Source: Apoda limacodes (taxonomy: Eukaryota > Arthropoda > Insecta > Lepidoptera > Limacodidae). From it: a stretch of DNA of 64,000 nt. The translations under genes were made by a program, and so were the position numbers. The stretch's first letter is position 1. Every line of letters begins with the position of its first letter. The notes under the pieces are model-generated. The model saw only the letters and a program-made list of their open reading frames with translations, was not told the DNA's origin and did not search any database. Below are positions 43,617-56,045 of the stretch, piece after piece. The stretch is taken from the NCBI GenBank assembly GCA_946406115.1, contig OX291545.1, positions 6,944,001 through 7,008,000 of the forward strand. Reading direction: 5' to 3'.

Positions 43617-44639
43617 TAAATATTTCTGTTTTGGTTATTTTGGTTTTCATTTCCTAAAACATTAAATTCGTATTGTGTATGGCATTTTATTTAGTTTTGT
43701 CTTATAGAATTCAATTGTTTTTTGATAATTTTTTTAATATTTTACTTATAAATTATCAAATAATATATATTTGTAAATTATTTTTGATTTATATAAATAT
43801 TTAAATAATTGTTAATTTAAATATGACAAAACTAACTTAATCAGAAAAAATACAAATAAGAAACTTAAAAATAAAACAAATTGGCTTATTCAAAATAATT
43901 TAAATTCCTATTCTCAGTGCGGTTTAGGCTCGGGATTAGATAAATTAATTAATCAGCGGACCCTTGATGTTATATAGTCGTAGGTGTTGGAATTTGATGA
44001 TCTACAAATATGTTGTAAAAAATATCAAAGATAATATGAAGTAAAACATTTTTTTAGTCGTACAATAGTAAAAACTTTTATACATTTTAGATATTGCTTT
44101 TTGCTATCGGTGGAACAAGGATTTATTTATTTTGTGTAATTTAACTCCTCAAAATACTTAATCTTTTTCACCAGCAGGAACTGTGGTTTGTGGCAGCAAA
44201 AAGGAGCATCTACTATAAATTACGTATTTGATGTTTTTAAATATAACTGTTTCACTAAAAAATTGTATTTTCTGGTAAATTAGAAGGATATGGAGATGAG
44301 CTATATAAGCTTCTTTTTTCAAAGAAAGCTGAGGCAAACTATATATGAAAAGGCAGACATAAAAATATTTGATAAAATTAAATTATTTTATCCCTGGTAT
44401 ATCAATTAATTAATTTAAAAATTAAAAGTTACCATAGACCAGATAAACTGCATCAGAACCAGTATTGTGGCTGTGGGCTTACCCCTGCCACGTAGACCTA
44501 AAGTGAGTGATGAAAAGAGCCTTTCTCACAGATAATGATGTGGGTGAGTGTTTAACCACAGTTCACCCCCTTCTGGGGATAAAAACCGATTTACATACAT
44601 AAATATCTAAATATTATGCTTTAAAATCACGAGTATTCA
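43617..44639. other. Unassigned AT-rich sequence
   Basis: No gene recognised. A patch at 44455-44580 (GGCTTACCCCTGCCACGTAG, GTGAGTGATG) looks like an old repeat. Confidence 0.4.
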
Positions 44640-44888
44640 ATATATAGGAATAACTAGCTTTTACCTGTGGTGTCACTCGGCCTTAATTCGGTTTTCGGTG
44701 TAGGGTTTCAACGAAAACTCCTTAATTATAAAAAAACCGACTTACACTTGACGTTTTCAAGTAGCCTTTATCCTTCCCCGGGACTCATACTATCTCTATG
44801 CCAAATTTCAACTTAATCGGTACAGTGGTTTAAACGTGAAGAGGTAGCAGACAGACAGAGTTACTTTCGCATTTATAATTTTAGTATG
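44640..44888 (-). repeat. TTAGTATGGAT-family interspersed repeat
   Basis: On the minus strand it starts at the TCCATACTAAAATTATAAAT-type end, then TAACTCTGTCTGTCTGCTAC, CTCTTCACGTTTAAACCACT and AAATTTGGCATAGAGATAG, then GTCCCGGGGAAGGATAAAGG. This is a common lepidopteran noncoding repeat. The far (left) part is decayed. Confidence 0.75.
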
Positions 44889-47379
44889 GATACAATCTAA
44901 GGTATGAACTTAGATACTTAATATAAGCAAAGTTATTACGTTGCTCGCACGTTGCTCTCTCTCAATCTCAAATCTTAATTACGCAGCCACAAGTAAATCT
45001 TGGTTGATTAAGGGTTTAGACCTTATGTTACAAAATGGTTTTTTTAAAAAAATATTTTTGACATTTGGGCTTATATTTACTGTGGTTATAAAGTACTTAC
45101 TATATTTATTCAACCTTTTTTTTGCGTTAATGAATGACATATTTTGATATGGCAGAAATACAGTGTTAACCAAGAATGGAATGTGGAATGAAATAAGTAG
45201 GTAATATGATCATTAGCATTTTATATTTTGTTTTTTTTGCGAAATAATACAAGTTAATTTAATTTAGCACTTTATAATTAAAAGCACTTTAACTTAACTA
45301 CCTACATAGAACACAAATCATAAAAAAGGATAAATGAGTATAGTATTGTTATAGTACCTTATAGTATGGTTTTGCATTCTCTCATAATAAGTGTAATTTT
45401 TATGAAGCACTAACTTTTAAAGCACCAAAGTCCTTCTTACACAGATGTTTTTATCTAAAAAGTTTTTTGACAACGACTTCGTTCATGTCACTATTTTCGC
45501 GCGTATTTAAGTTTTACTTCCGGTGGTATTATTGTGTCGAAATGAAATTTTACAACTATATTCTTAATCGTATTTTATCAAACAATACGCGTTACATATA
45601 GCGATATAGCATAACACGCTAACTAACAAACAAAACAAAAAGGGCAGATTTTTATTGAAATTCATATTGCTATGATAGCTAACTTCGCACAAAACTAAAT
45701 GTGCTCATACTCAAATTATCATTTTTGAGACCTTTCACACGTCCTAATAGTCATGATTTCTTTTATATGTATTCTAATAGTCACATTTTCTTATACGTAT
45801 GCTAGTGTTTTTTAGACCTTTTATTTTTATAGTCGAAGTTTCTTATACGTATGCTAAAAGTCAAGAGTTTCGTTTCATGCTCATAGATAGATAGATTTAA
45901 ATTTAATTATTTCACATTTGCCTTTTTTATATTTATATTATTATTAGACTGAAAACATGAAATAAAAAATAATTTACTTCAAAACGCTACTTTGGGCAGG
46001 TGGAAATTTACAGCAAAGATAGGGGATAATTTATGTATTGGTATCCGACTATATTTGTATTAAATATGTTAGAAATATACCTACATTCATTTATCTTCTA
46101 TATAATAGCGTCCCTTCCTGGGTTTTGAACTGGGCTGTCTACTGCTGAGTTTGCTAAAAGCTTAATAAACGTCGTAATATTGTTGATACTCGTGACATTT
46201 GAAGCTCAACATTCGAGATAATAACGAAAGCTTCTTGTGATGACGCAACATTCAACTTAATTGACTTCCTGGTGAGCCCGATATTCGCAGAAAGTATGCA
46301 ACTCAAAATGTAATTTTGGCTTAATGCTTAAGATACAACATTTGTTATTTAGTACATGATGTATTGTTTGGATTTTATTTGAGCTATCTCTAGATGATAC
46401 AATAATTATTCAGGGAAAAATATGTAGGAACATATAATATTTGTAAATATATTTTTACCTCTCCAGCACCAAAAGGGTGGTTTTGCTGTTCAAAAACAGT
46501 GGGCAAAATCAAGTTCAGCAAAACAATGCGAGGATTGGTTTAGAAACAAATTTATATTCATGAAAAACATAACTACATTGCATTTTTTCATTGTTGACGT
46601 ACTTAATAGTTATGATTTATAATACGTACTAATAATTAATATCGTTAATTTAAAAAAAATATGCTTTGTTTTCGATAAAACTGTCATAGAGTGAATTTCT
46701 AAACGCACGTCTAAAAAAAAAAGCGACATGGCGCGAAACTAATAAGTTTTTTTGACCGTATTTTGTTTTTTACGTATAAATTGTATTTTTTTTTCGAAAA
46801 AATGTTTGAATCGACTATCTAATGGTGAACTAAAGAGGTCACGTGAAAAAAAAACCTTAAAGCATATGTACAAATTGTTCAATAATTGGCGACTTTCAAA
46901 AGATGCTAATGTTCAAAAGAATAGTTAGTACCTACCTATTGTTTATTTTTTGATAGGAGCAGAGTAAAGTAGGTAGTAATTGTAAATTAGAATTAACTTA
47001 TTTCTCAATATGGCCTTCGGTGTGTTCCTTGCCTAAGACCTATTTTTTGCACTGGTAGAGGTAAAAGTTGTGTGTTTCATACGAGAGCAAATTATTTTAT
47101 GTCTCGTGCCTTTAAAGTTAGTACTCTTCTCAAAACATAACTTACCCCACTTGTTGAACAAATAACTATTTTAAATGACTAGGTAAGCTTTTCTTCAGTG
47201 AATCTGTACTTATATATCTTCAGGAAAATATGAGCATTTATATTTTCCGAAGTGTGTTTAATTTTATTGTCATATACAGTCTCAGAGAAATAAGAATACT
47301 GATTGTGATTTGTAACTTGTCCATAATCTTCTTGGTATCCCTGTTCAAATCGGGAATGACAATTGAAATATTGTTTTTT
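44889..47379. other. Unassigned AT-rich sequence
   Basis: No gene recognised; frames at 44941-45147 (plus) and 44979-45173 (minus) lack domains. At 45738-45865 the words CTTATACGTATGCTA and CTAATAGTCA recur irregularly. A GTTCAAAAC box-B-like word on the minus strand near 46127 may be a tRNA-derived scrap. Confidence 0.45.
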
Positions 47380-47545
47380 AATAATAATAATAAATAATCT
47401 TTATTGTGCACCACGAGATTTCATCAAAATAGTTCTTGGTCATGTCGACTTGTTTGTTACATTTGTTTTATTAGTGTGGACATGTTTTTTACATCTGGGA
47501 AGCTCTGTCCCCTACACAACGAAACACCTGTATAATAGGGTTACA
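47380..47545 (-). mobile_element. LINE 3' end with AATAAAGATTATTTATTATT tail
   Basis: On the minus strand: GGGGACAGAGCTTCCCAG, then GTCGACATGACCAAG, CGTGGTGCACAATAAAGATT, then ATTTATTATTATTATT. The end, with AATAAA close to a short-period tail, is typical of lepidopteran CR1/Jockey-group LINE 3' ends. Only the tip is present. The overlapping 66-codon plus frame is a shadow. Confidence 0.65.
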
Positions 47546-47680
47546 GTACATTCTCTTCAGTGATCTCAGATTTTTGCATGTATTTCTTTAAACTACAAAA
47601 TATAAAATTTATGATAATGGTAACTAATATTAGAAAGCTTATTATTCTATTGTGACTACATTTAGTTAAGGTTATATTTA

Positions 47681-47714
47681 TGTGTGTGTGCGTGTTTTAG
47701 TGTGTGTGTGTGTG
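47681..47714. repeat. TG microsatellite
   Basis: (TG)n at 47681-47692 and 47700-47714, broken by CGTGTTTTAG. Confidence 0.95.
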
Positions 47715-47794
47715 ATCGTAATCAACCGTAAGGAGATAATTAGTTATATATTTTTGACAATTATAAAAGTTTAGGTTTGCCATAGGTAAATCTT

Positions 47795-47965
47795 TGCTTA
47801 TTTTCAACCAACTTCAAAAAAGGTTCTGAATTCCACTGTATTTTTTTTTATGTTTGTTACCTCAGAACTTTCGGCTGGGTGAACCGATTTTGATGATTCT
47901 TTTTTTATTTGAAAGCTGGTGCTTCCCGTGTAGTTTCAATTTGGTCCATTTCTGATAGACAAACA
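47795..47965 (+). repeat. Interspersed repeat: ACTTCAAAAAAGG / TTACCTCAGAACTTTCGG
   Basis: CCAACTTCAAAAAAGGTTCT, then TTCCACTGTATTTTTTTTTA, TGTTTGTTACCTCAGAACTT, GGTGAACCGATTTTGATGAT and GAAAGCTGGTGCTTCC match a noncoding repeat widespread in Lepidoptera (by recall). Only one end is preserved. Confidence 0.65.
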
Positions 47966-50162
47966 ACATGGGTATCAATAATATGATTCCGATGCAAAAG
48001 CGGCATTCTTTTTGTTATTTATTCATCCCTAACATAAATAAAATTGTAATTCATGGTTGTCCAAATAAATTAAAATTTAAAGATAAAAATGTCAGTAACA
48101 GGAATACGGGTATACACAAGATATATTATACTCCAAGTAAGAAATAAGAAAAAAAATTATCAATAAAGTACCTGCATTTATGGGTACTTTAATTTTCGAC
48201 GAAAAAATAACATTAAAGTTTTTCAAATAAACACAACTAAACAATCTCTTAACTGATCTTATAATCAAGGATAAAACAGATTCAAAAATCCAATTGTCTT
48301 GAGAAAGCTGTTTCGATTTTCTGAATTAGGTCAAGAATATCGAGTTACTCTTCAAATAAAACTGAACAACCGTAGCCAAGATATTGTGGCTAAACTCTTC
48401 CACTATTGAATTGGCGATTTTCTGGGTTAGATATCGAACAATTCAGAATTTCTGAGATATCTTGTATAAAATTGTTGGATTTGTGTGTGATTTATATTGT
48501 AAATTGTAGATATATGTGTACTTTAAATATATAAAAATTTATAATGAATCATTTGGGTTGCTTAGTTTTTATAAGCTAAATTGTTATGGTAGAGTTATCA
48601 ATGTAAAATACATTGAATGAACTAAGATAAAATTTTAATAAAAAGAAAGTTAAAGTCTTCGCTCTTGTAAGTATTTTTATGTGCCATACATATTTTGTAC
48701 TCCACAAATATCTTACAACGAGATCCTAAGGCAAGAAACTTATGGTTCTACTTAACCCGTTTAGAGACAGACTTTGCGTAGATTATGTCTTCCTTATAAG
48801 TTCCTGAGTTTCAGGCAAAATTCTGAAGCAAAATTTGCGTCCCGTTTCACGTCCACATACAAGCATCAGAGTGGGTCTGATTCAAGTGCTTAATGATAAA
48901 ACAAAACTAATAAAAATAAATAGGTAGGTAATAGTAGTTTGTAAATACAAGGGATCAAAATAATATTTTTACGGCACGGGTGCTATTTTAAATTCAGAGT
49001 GGAGCAAAAGATTCTAGAGTAGAATCCGGAGTGCAGCGAGGGTTTTAGAGGACGGCGCACGAGGTATAATAATTTTGCGACCGACTGACGCCCTCTACTT
49101 TTTATCACCCTCTATGAGAAAAGAGGTAAGTGTTACTTATAAATAAAAATAGTACATTTATTTTTTTCAATATTACTATTTTTGTTATAAAAGTATCATC
49201 ATAAATACGAATTTGAGTAAACAATTACAAAGGTGAAATACATTTCACGCGGTTTTTACTTTTTCACAAACTTTTTTATTTTGTCAGCGCGCGGCCAGCC
49301 AGTTATATTATACAGCGTGTTAATTGTTCATACAATGTTCTTGGCAAGAACATTTACTAACAAATGGATATCACTTTGCGTCCCTAGGGATTAAACCACC
49401 TGTTTACGAGGAACCAACCAGTTCTTTTTGAATAGATATGATAAAAATATTTTAACAATTAAAATCCAAAAGTATAGGTAGGTCTGGTCTACCTTTTGCA
49501 TGATTGTTGATTATTATTGGTGATACCATCGATTGATTTACCTAACACGTTTGTGGGACGGAATACCATCGGTGTACGTTACGAGCAAATACGTTCGTTA
49601 TATCTCTGACAAATCCCTACGGGAAAAGTATCGTGATGGCATATCAAGTATACTGAAAAAGAGATGATGATGTGTATTTTAAAAAGTCCCTATAATAAAT
49701 AAATAGTTTTACCAATTATCCAGTTCCACCAAGAATATGAAACATTATCGTTTACGTTAATCGCAATTCATGTTATGTTTAACGTCAAATTAACGTTACA
49801 TTCATACCGTAATTGGAACCTAACCGTATAATTGCTAACTAAAAGTACTTGTTAGGTGTCATGAGCTAACTAATTAACATACGTTCGTTTATAATCAATA
49901 TTTGTACAGCTTTCTAAGTAAACTGGTATTTTTCATAACAATACCTACGGATTAAAAAAAAAATGTTTTTATTAAAGTAATTATACATCATCAATATAAA
50001 AGCTTGATAGTGTACTTTTATTATATAACAAAAAGTAGTTTTTTCAGCTCATTTTGGTAGGACTTTCCTAATTTTTAACAACTTTGTTTTATTACAAAAT
50101 TATTTTATATGTAATACATCGACATAATAAAACGCAATCTATAATAATACCATATAATATAA
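47966..50162. other. Unassigned AT-rich sequence
   Basis: No complete gene recognised. Near 49020-49121 a GC-richer patch (GGAGTGCAGCGAGGGTTTTA to GAAAAGAG) is open for about 35 codons and meets GTAAGTG, but its GTGCAGCGAGG wording resembles a known type of noncoding repeat, so I do not call an exon. Confidence 0.4.
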
Positions 50163-50700
50163 AACTAGCCAAGTGGAAGTCGGTTCCGTACTATTTACGT
50201 TATTTACAAACAAAAACAAAACGTGTGTGCTGCTAAGCAGTCCAATGATTGAACAAACCCGACGTTGCATATCTTTTCCAACAAACAAATGTGTAACTGT
50301 TTCTCTTACTAATCGCTAAATGGCGCTGCTACGGTAATTTAAGATAGTAAAGCCCGTCTCACACTTAGCCAGCATTTATTATTTGCTGTTATACTTTAAA
50401 GTTGACTCTATTTTTTGGCGTAAGTTTGAAGTTTGTATGAATTACTATTTTAACGATAGAGCAAATAGATCAGCAATGTGTTTCTTGTATAGGGACGCGG
50501 CTAAAATTTTAACTTTTTGAACTTTTTAATAATTGTTATATAATCTGCCATTATAACACATATAATAACACATAGTCTGTGAAAATTTCAGACTTCTACC
50601 TATTTCGGTCTAAAAGATCCATTTATTTGTTGGATAGACAGACAAAGCTTAGTAATAGTTATACTAAAATTACTGTGACAAAGCCCCTTTTAGGGAATTA
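50163..50700. mobile_element. GGCCAAGTG-family repeat, decayed copy
   Basis: Starts AAACTAGCCAAGTGGAAGTC, then CAACAAACAAATGTGT, ATGGCGCTGCTACGG, CACACTTAGCCAGCATTTAT, TGTTATACTTTAAAG, GTGAAAATTTCAGACTTCTA and ACAGACAAAGCTTAGTAATA, the same order as 12633-13210. A decayed 5S-like segment sits at about 50229-50275 (minus). The 3' GGGTACGGAACCC end is badly eroded. Confidence 0.75.
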
Positions 50701-52037
50701 ATTATTTTTTTATTTGTATTCATTCGATTTAATAAACCTTACTTCTAACACTTGCACTATATAAAAAATTGTGGTATTGAAAAAATTTTTTGGAGCTCGA
50801 AGTCTCATAACATTATCTGGGTGTAAACTGGGTTTCAGAGTACAATGGCTCTAACAGAATCTTAATAATTTCCCTTTATTTTAAAGTAACGCCCTCAAAT
50901 TTTCTGAAGTTTTAGACCTATGTTAGTAAATTAAATTTTGTATGGAGATGTTTTTGATTACTTGTAGATCGGAAGTAAGAATGGGAGCTCTTACAGGATA
51001 TCTTTTTTATGTATCTGTCAGTCATTTTTATTGGAAAACAATTGACGTTTAAACTTAAGCTAAGCTGATTTTTGGTACCAAGATTTTTGAAGGGACTTAA
51101 TCACAAAGATTTGATCACAAAATAACAAAAAAACCTAACAGAAAACCTTAAAAAATATTACCGAATTCAATGTTAACGAACTTAAGATGAAGCTTCAGCT
51201 TGTCTTAGGAAACTCTTAATGTGTAAGACAAATAGGTAGCTGCTTCCTAGAATGAAAACAATAATGAAATCGAATAGTCTATGGTCTTCTTCAGAATGCA
51301 AAATATATTTCCACTAAAATTTTATATCTAAAATAATATCTATGTTTAAGTTGAGGAAAAAAATATAAAGAAGACGGCGTCTTTTGTTCCTTCGATGCTA
51401 CTTGAAAAACTTTCTTTTCTTTTTATAAATTATAAAAACATTAGCCGGAGTATTTAAACAAAATAAAATAATAGTAGATTATACAACAAGTGAAAAAAGA
51501 GGGAATTTAAATCGAGGGACTAAGTTGGATCCCGAGCGGAGAGTGGGATAAAGGATCGCGAATAAAAATATTTTTTTGCAACATGTGTAGGTACTCTACT
51601 TTTATTATTGACGAAAAAATAAACAGTAGTATAGTATTAATAGCTATTCCTTTAGATTATAATTAAAAATAAGGGAACAAAGGATTAGATATTTTATAAC
51701 ATTACGAAATGATTCCGGAGTTAGTATCTCATTCTCATCACTAGAAGAACTCATTTTGTTTTTAAATGAAATATATAATTCACATAAAATAACCACGGTA
51801 ACAGATAGAAAAGAACTTAATTTGGCGGGAGTTTTTTTTTAATTTAGCCAGCCAGTACAGTTAGGTACTCTCTGCGCGTTTTATTCACCTTTTTACATAA
51901 TTCTTGCTTGTTCCAAATTCAAAATCATTTTATTCACTCAGTGAATAAAAGAGCGTTTTATTCACTGTTATCGATGAATAAGATTCCCCTTTTTGAGAAA
52001 AAATGGTAAAAAATAGTTTTTTAAATTAAAATACATT
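50701..52037. other. Unassigned AT-rich sequence
   Basis: No gene recognised. Scattered GAGCGGAGAGTGGG and GCGGGAG-containing patches (51520-51560, 51823-51840) look repeat-like. TTCACT-rich words recur at 51929-51970. Confidence 0.45.
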
Positions 52038-52285
52038 TTTTTTTCAAATTCAAATAGTTTATTTCTCAAAAATAGGATACAATATCACTTTTTTGACGTC
52101 AGTATAATATGCAAGGAATTCATAAACTACTACCGTTTCGGAATCAAGATGGCGTTCTGGGGAGAAGAAACGGCGAAAGAAACTCTCCAGCTATCGCTCT
52201 TTTCAATTTTAATTATAACGATTGGTACATTTTCAAATATAAGTACTATAATAACATCATTTTAGTTATTCCCATGCGTTTTTAT

Positions 52286-54046
52286 CTATAAGATAGTCTT
52301 TAATTGAATAGTAAGCTTTTTTGACAAGTTTCTGTTTAACTTTTTTAAATTCAGTTTACATACTTCTGCAGGGATTTTGTTGTAAAAACGGACACATTGT
52401 CCTTTAACTGACTTATCAATTTTCTCAAGACTTGTGTGGATCAGAACCAGTTTGTGTCTATTTCTTGTATTTAGATTATGAACATCACTATTTTTTTTAA
52501 AAAGATTAATATTCTTATGAACATACATTAAATTATGAAATATATATTGACCAGGTAAAGTTAGTATGTAGATCTCTTTAAATTTATCCCTTAAAGAGTG
52601 TCTGATAGATAAATTGTATATTGCTCGAATAGACCTCTTCTGCAGTACAAATATTGTCTGTATATCAGCTGCGTGTCCCCATAATAAGATACCATACGAC
52701 ATCACGCTATGAAAGTAACCAAAATATACTAATTACTAATAAAATGGGTGGGCCCCATTGAAGTTTTGCATCTAAATTAATGCCTAAGAATACAGCGCTA
52801 TCTACAACATCTAATTGCTCCCCATTTATAAGTACACTGGTTTTTACTTGACTAACATTTGGCGTTAAGAATTTAACACATTTAGTTTTCTTACTGTTCA
52901 AAAGCAAATTATTCATATTGAACCAGTGGACAACTTTAGACAGACAGTTGTTTACATTATCTAGAACTGTTTCGCGTCTTTTACACAAACACTACCTCGT
53001 GATTGTTCTTAACGACCTCCGGCAGATCATTAATGTATATAAGAGATAGGAATGGCCCCAGGATGGAGCCCTGTGGAACGCCCATTTTAATTTTAGATCC
53101 AGGGGCGCGCTTCCCATTTATATCAACTGTCTGAATCCTATTGACCAGGTACGAGCTAATGAGTTTAAGTGCAGTACCCCTAATACCATAGTGTTGTAAT
53201 TTCCTAATTAGGGTTTCATGTTGGACGCAAGCAAATGCCTTGGATACATCACAAAAAACACCCAAGGCATCCATTGAATCCTTTTGTGAACTCAAACTGT
53301 TTGCAAGTCAGTTGTGAAGTAAAATGACTACTCATTTGATTTAAGATCAGTTTTTCAAAGATTTTACTGAAAACAGGTAGTATAGAGATAGGTTTAAAGT
53401 TAGAGAGGTCAGTAGTACTACCTGATTTAAATATAGGTATAATTTCACTGTATTTCATTAAATCAGGAAATACACTACAATCAATAGATTTATTAAATAT
53501 TATAGCTAGTTGGGGAGCAATGTCAGAAATTATGGTTTTTACTAAGGTAACTGAATGGCCCCAGAGGTCAGCTGTATTTTTTATTTTTAGAGAATTTAAT
53601 GCTTTGATAAAATGATTATAATTTAAATGTCTAAATTTAAATTCTTTTGGGCATTCTTTTACATTTTCTTTTAACAGAGCCTCTGCTATTAATGGAGATG
53701 AGTTAAGTGAGTAGGTGGTTGAGAATGGAATATCCAGAAAAAAATTATTGAACAATGAGGCAATACCTGTTTCTGAGTTAAAAATAGTCCCATTAACTTC
53801 TAGACAATAATCAGTTTTATGAGATTTTGATTTTCCAGTCTCAGCATTAATAATACTCCAAGTAGTTTTTATTTTATCATTACTATTTTTAATTTTTTTA
53901 CTTAAAAAACGTGATTTTGCTATACGACAGATTACTTTAAATAATTTAGAGTATTTTTTAACATAATCATTAAATTTCTCACTTATATTAAACTTTCTTT
54001 CACTATATAACTCATACAATCGTTTTCTGCTTACATGGATGCCCAC
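52286..54046 (-). pseudogene. Reverse transcriptase plus C-terminal region, FADD box deleted
   Basis: The N-terminal part (54046-53249) carries YSEIIPIFKSGSTTDLSNFKP and PISILPVFSKIFEKLI, the usual finger motifs. After a frameshift, 53295-52981 carries GVFCDVSKAFACVQHETLI (first catalytic Asp; AFA where AFD is usual) and KMGVPQGSILGPFLSLIYIND. The reading then breaks at VVFV (about 52983) and resumes at CKRRETVLDNVNNCLSKVVHW, so the FADDT box and about ten residues are missing. A second deletion of about 30 residues separates LDAKLQWGP from VMSYGILLWGHAADI. The remaining C-terminal region (52705-52286) is open. Enzymatically dead. Confidence 0.88.
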
Positions 54047-54089
54047 AGTAGCCCAATCACTAAAGCATGGACGTACTTATCACTAAAAA

Positions 54090-54880
54090 CTTAAAAAAAT
54101 ATTTTATATTGTCTATTTAGATCATTATGTTCGACAAGAGACGGAATTTTTAACAATAAATTATTTTTAAATATCTCCAAGTGTCGTTTAGTTTTAGGTC
54201 TTATAACAATGTTTTCCTTACATTTATTCTCCGTTAACAATTCAATTTGCACTAACCGCCCACAATGGTCAGAAGTAAGGTTATTTATAATACTTTTATT
54301 TGTAACTGCAATACAATCTGTAAAAATATTATCTATGCATGTTGCTGTATTGGCTGTCATTCTAGTCGGTGATAGAAATATATTTTTACAGTTGAATGAT
54401 TGAAATAGACTTTTTAATTTTATGCCTAAGGAGGACTTTTCTATTAACAGATCTATATTAAAATCTCCGCAAACAAATACTTTTTTATTTTTTTTACAAA
54501 TAATGGATAGAGCCTATTCCATTTTTATTTCAAAAATGACATAATCCGCTGAGGGCGGCCTGTACACACTAACAACAATGAAATGCTTTAACTCCACACA
54601 GGCTATTTCAATAATTCGTTCAACCGAGAGGCTCACAATATCTTTCCGATCTTTATGTTTTAACTTGTTATTTACAAGAATCAAAGAGCCACCATGAATA
54701 GCGTGTTCCCTGTTGAACGAACTACCAATTTGGTGACTACTGAATTTGAACATGAACTGGTGAGATCTTAGCTAATGTTCTGTAATGCATAGAATATCTA
54801 TGTTGCAGCAGTTCATGAACAACTCTATTTCAAGGTCTTTTCCAAGCATACCTTGAATATTTTAGTGGACTATGTTAAGG
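54090..54880 (-). pseudogene. LINE endonuclease (APE type), interrupted
   Basis: This domain nicks the target DNA for LINE insertion. The start is visible around 54870 (NIQGMLGKDLEIELF), then CNIDILCITEH, which holds the catalytic glutamate; the following tryptophan codon is a TAG stop. Then GGSLILVNN and FIVVSVYRPPSAD (54753-54514), a break, and TATCIDNIFTD plus NLTSDHCGRLVQIEL (54360-54090), the conserved C-terminal SDH box. Stops and frameshifts separate the pieces. Confidence 0.8.
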
Positions 54881-54979
54881 GATTTTACATTCTTTACATT
54901 ATGTTTTTTTTAGAACATTTGGGTAAATTATTATTAGACACAAAAGTCGAGCCAGAGGGATTCTCTGTTGTACACTTAG

Positions 54980-55795
54980 CTAAAAAAAAGTATTTGGAAC
55001 AGTTTCCAAAGTCGGTATATTAAAACTAGTATCATGCCCAAAAGAGGCAGTCTCACAAGCCAAATTCTTGGCTAAGTTATTTAAATAATATGACAATGAG
55101 CGTACTATCTGTCTTTTATAAGATTTTGATACACAATTTCTATGTTTTCCTACATAATAGTTGTTATTAATATAATTATTGATGTCAATTACATGTAAAT
55201 TATTACATTTTTGGGACATAGCATGCATTGAAAAATTGAATTAATATGTTAAAAGGTTATTATTGTCATGTAAGTATTTGCTAAATGGAAAACTGAATTT
55301 GGGTTTCATACATTTAACAATATTTTGTTGCCTTCTAATCACATTTTCAGTTTTTGAAATAAATCTATTTATTTTTAAATACTTCTTCAGCTTGGTTCTG
55401 CTGCATCCTACAATCTTTACCTCTGTGTTTTTATCATATTCTAACAAACTCTGGTTTTGCACAACTGTGAAGTCAAGCTTAGCTGACTTCAGACAGGATA
55501 TCTGACTGCCTGCTTCATAAAGCTCCTGTTCCAACAAAGAAGTGCGCTTCAGAGTACGTTCGTACTCAAAACAACACTTATCAAAACTGTCAACTATTTG
55601 TTTGAGCTCATTTCGTTCAGCGGTTAAATTTACACATTCTTGGTTAAGTTTTGACAGATCAAATTTTAGTTGTTTATTTTTTATCTAATACTGATACCAT
55701 TTCTATTCCATTTTTCTCCCTTTCTACAAGTCGTTTGCTACACTCTTCCCAGCATTTTTTGAGCTCCTGCAGGGCCTGTTGAAGTTTATTATTAT
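54980..55795 (-). pseudogene. LINE ORF1-like, coiled-coil protein remnant
   Basis: Minus-strand pieces read LQQALQELKKCWEECSKRLV (near 55770-55720), LTAERNELKQIVDSFDKCCFE (near 55620-55560), and then the two frames 55537-55241 and 55228-54980 (CSRTKLKKYLKINRFI, PIFLETVPNTFF-like end). The heptad-rich, charged pattern suits the ORF1 RNA-binding or multimerisation protein of LINEs; no zinc knuckle is seen. Broken by several frame changes. Confidence 0.55.
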
Positions 55796-55896
55796 TGATT
55801 ATTTGAAATATATTGCAACAGGTTTAATTAAGTAATATTTAAGGAGAAGATATAAAAGAAGATTGCGTAATATTAAAAATGGAGTCGTACTATTTA

Positions 55897-56045
55897 CCTC
55901 TGTCATCGTTTGTCTTACAAAAGAAAAATGTAAAATTGTAAATGTAAGGTAAACGACTATTTTCGTCTCGAGGCAATATACTTTTCTGGAAGGTCCTTTG
56001 AAGATTTTATTGTTTGTATCGAACAATTTTACGATGAGAAAACCT
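55897..56045 (+). repeat. Interspersed repeat, copy A (partner 61815-61980)
   Basis: CTGTCATCGTTTGTCTTACA, then AAAGAAAAATG, AAATGTAAGGTAAACGACTA, GTCTCGAGGCAATATACTTT and GAAGGTCCTTT recur in the same order and orientation at 61815-61980. Noncoding; the 84-codon minus frame here is an artefact. Confidence 0.75.

Larger units (their letters stand above)
52038..55795 (-). mobile_element. Long LINE copy (Jockey/CR1 group), ordered but dead
   Basis: A 3.76-kb minus-strand retrotransposon with, from right to left, a coiled-coil ORF1 remnant (55790-54980), endonuclease (about 54880-54090), reverse transcriptase (54046-52710), C-terminal domain (52705-52286) and 3' UTR. The 3' UTR ends in AAATAAACTATTTGAATTTG, then an A run (T run at 52038-52046 on the plus strand). 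It is a different family from the LINE at 16393-17745. Several stops, frameshifts and two deletions prevent any protein from being made whole. The 5' boundary near 55795 was judged by loss of coding resemblance. Confidence 0.88.

Noticed and set aside
49020..49126. Open 35-codon stretch meeting GTAAGTG
   Set aside because: Wording such as GGAGTGCAGCGAGG looks like a noncoding dispersed repeat, and there is no acceptor upstream.
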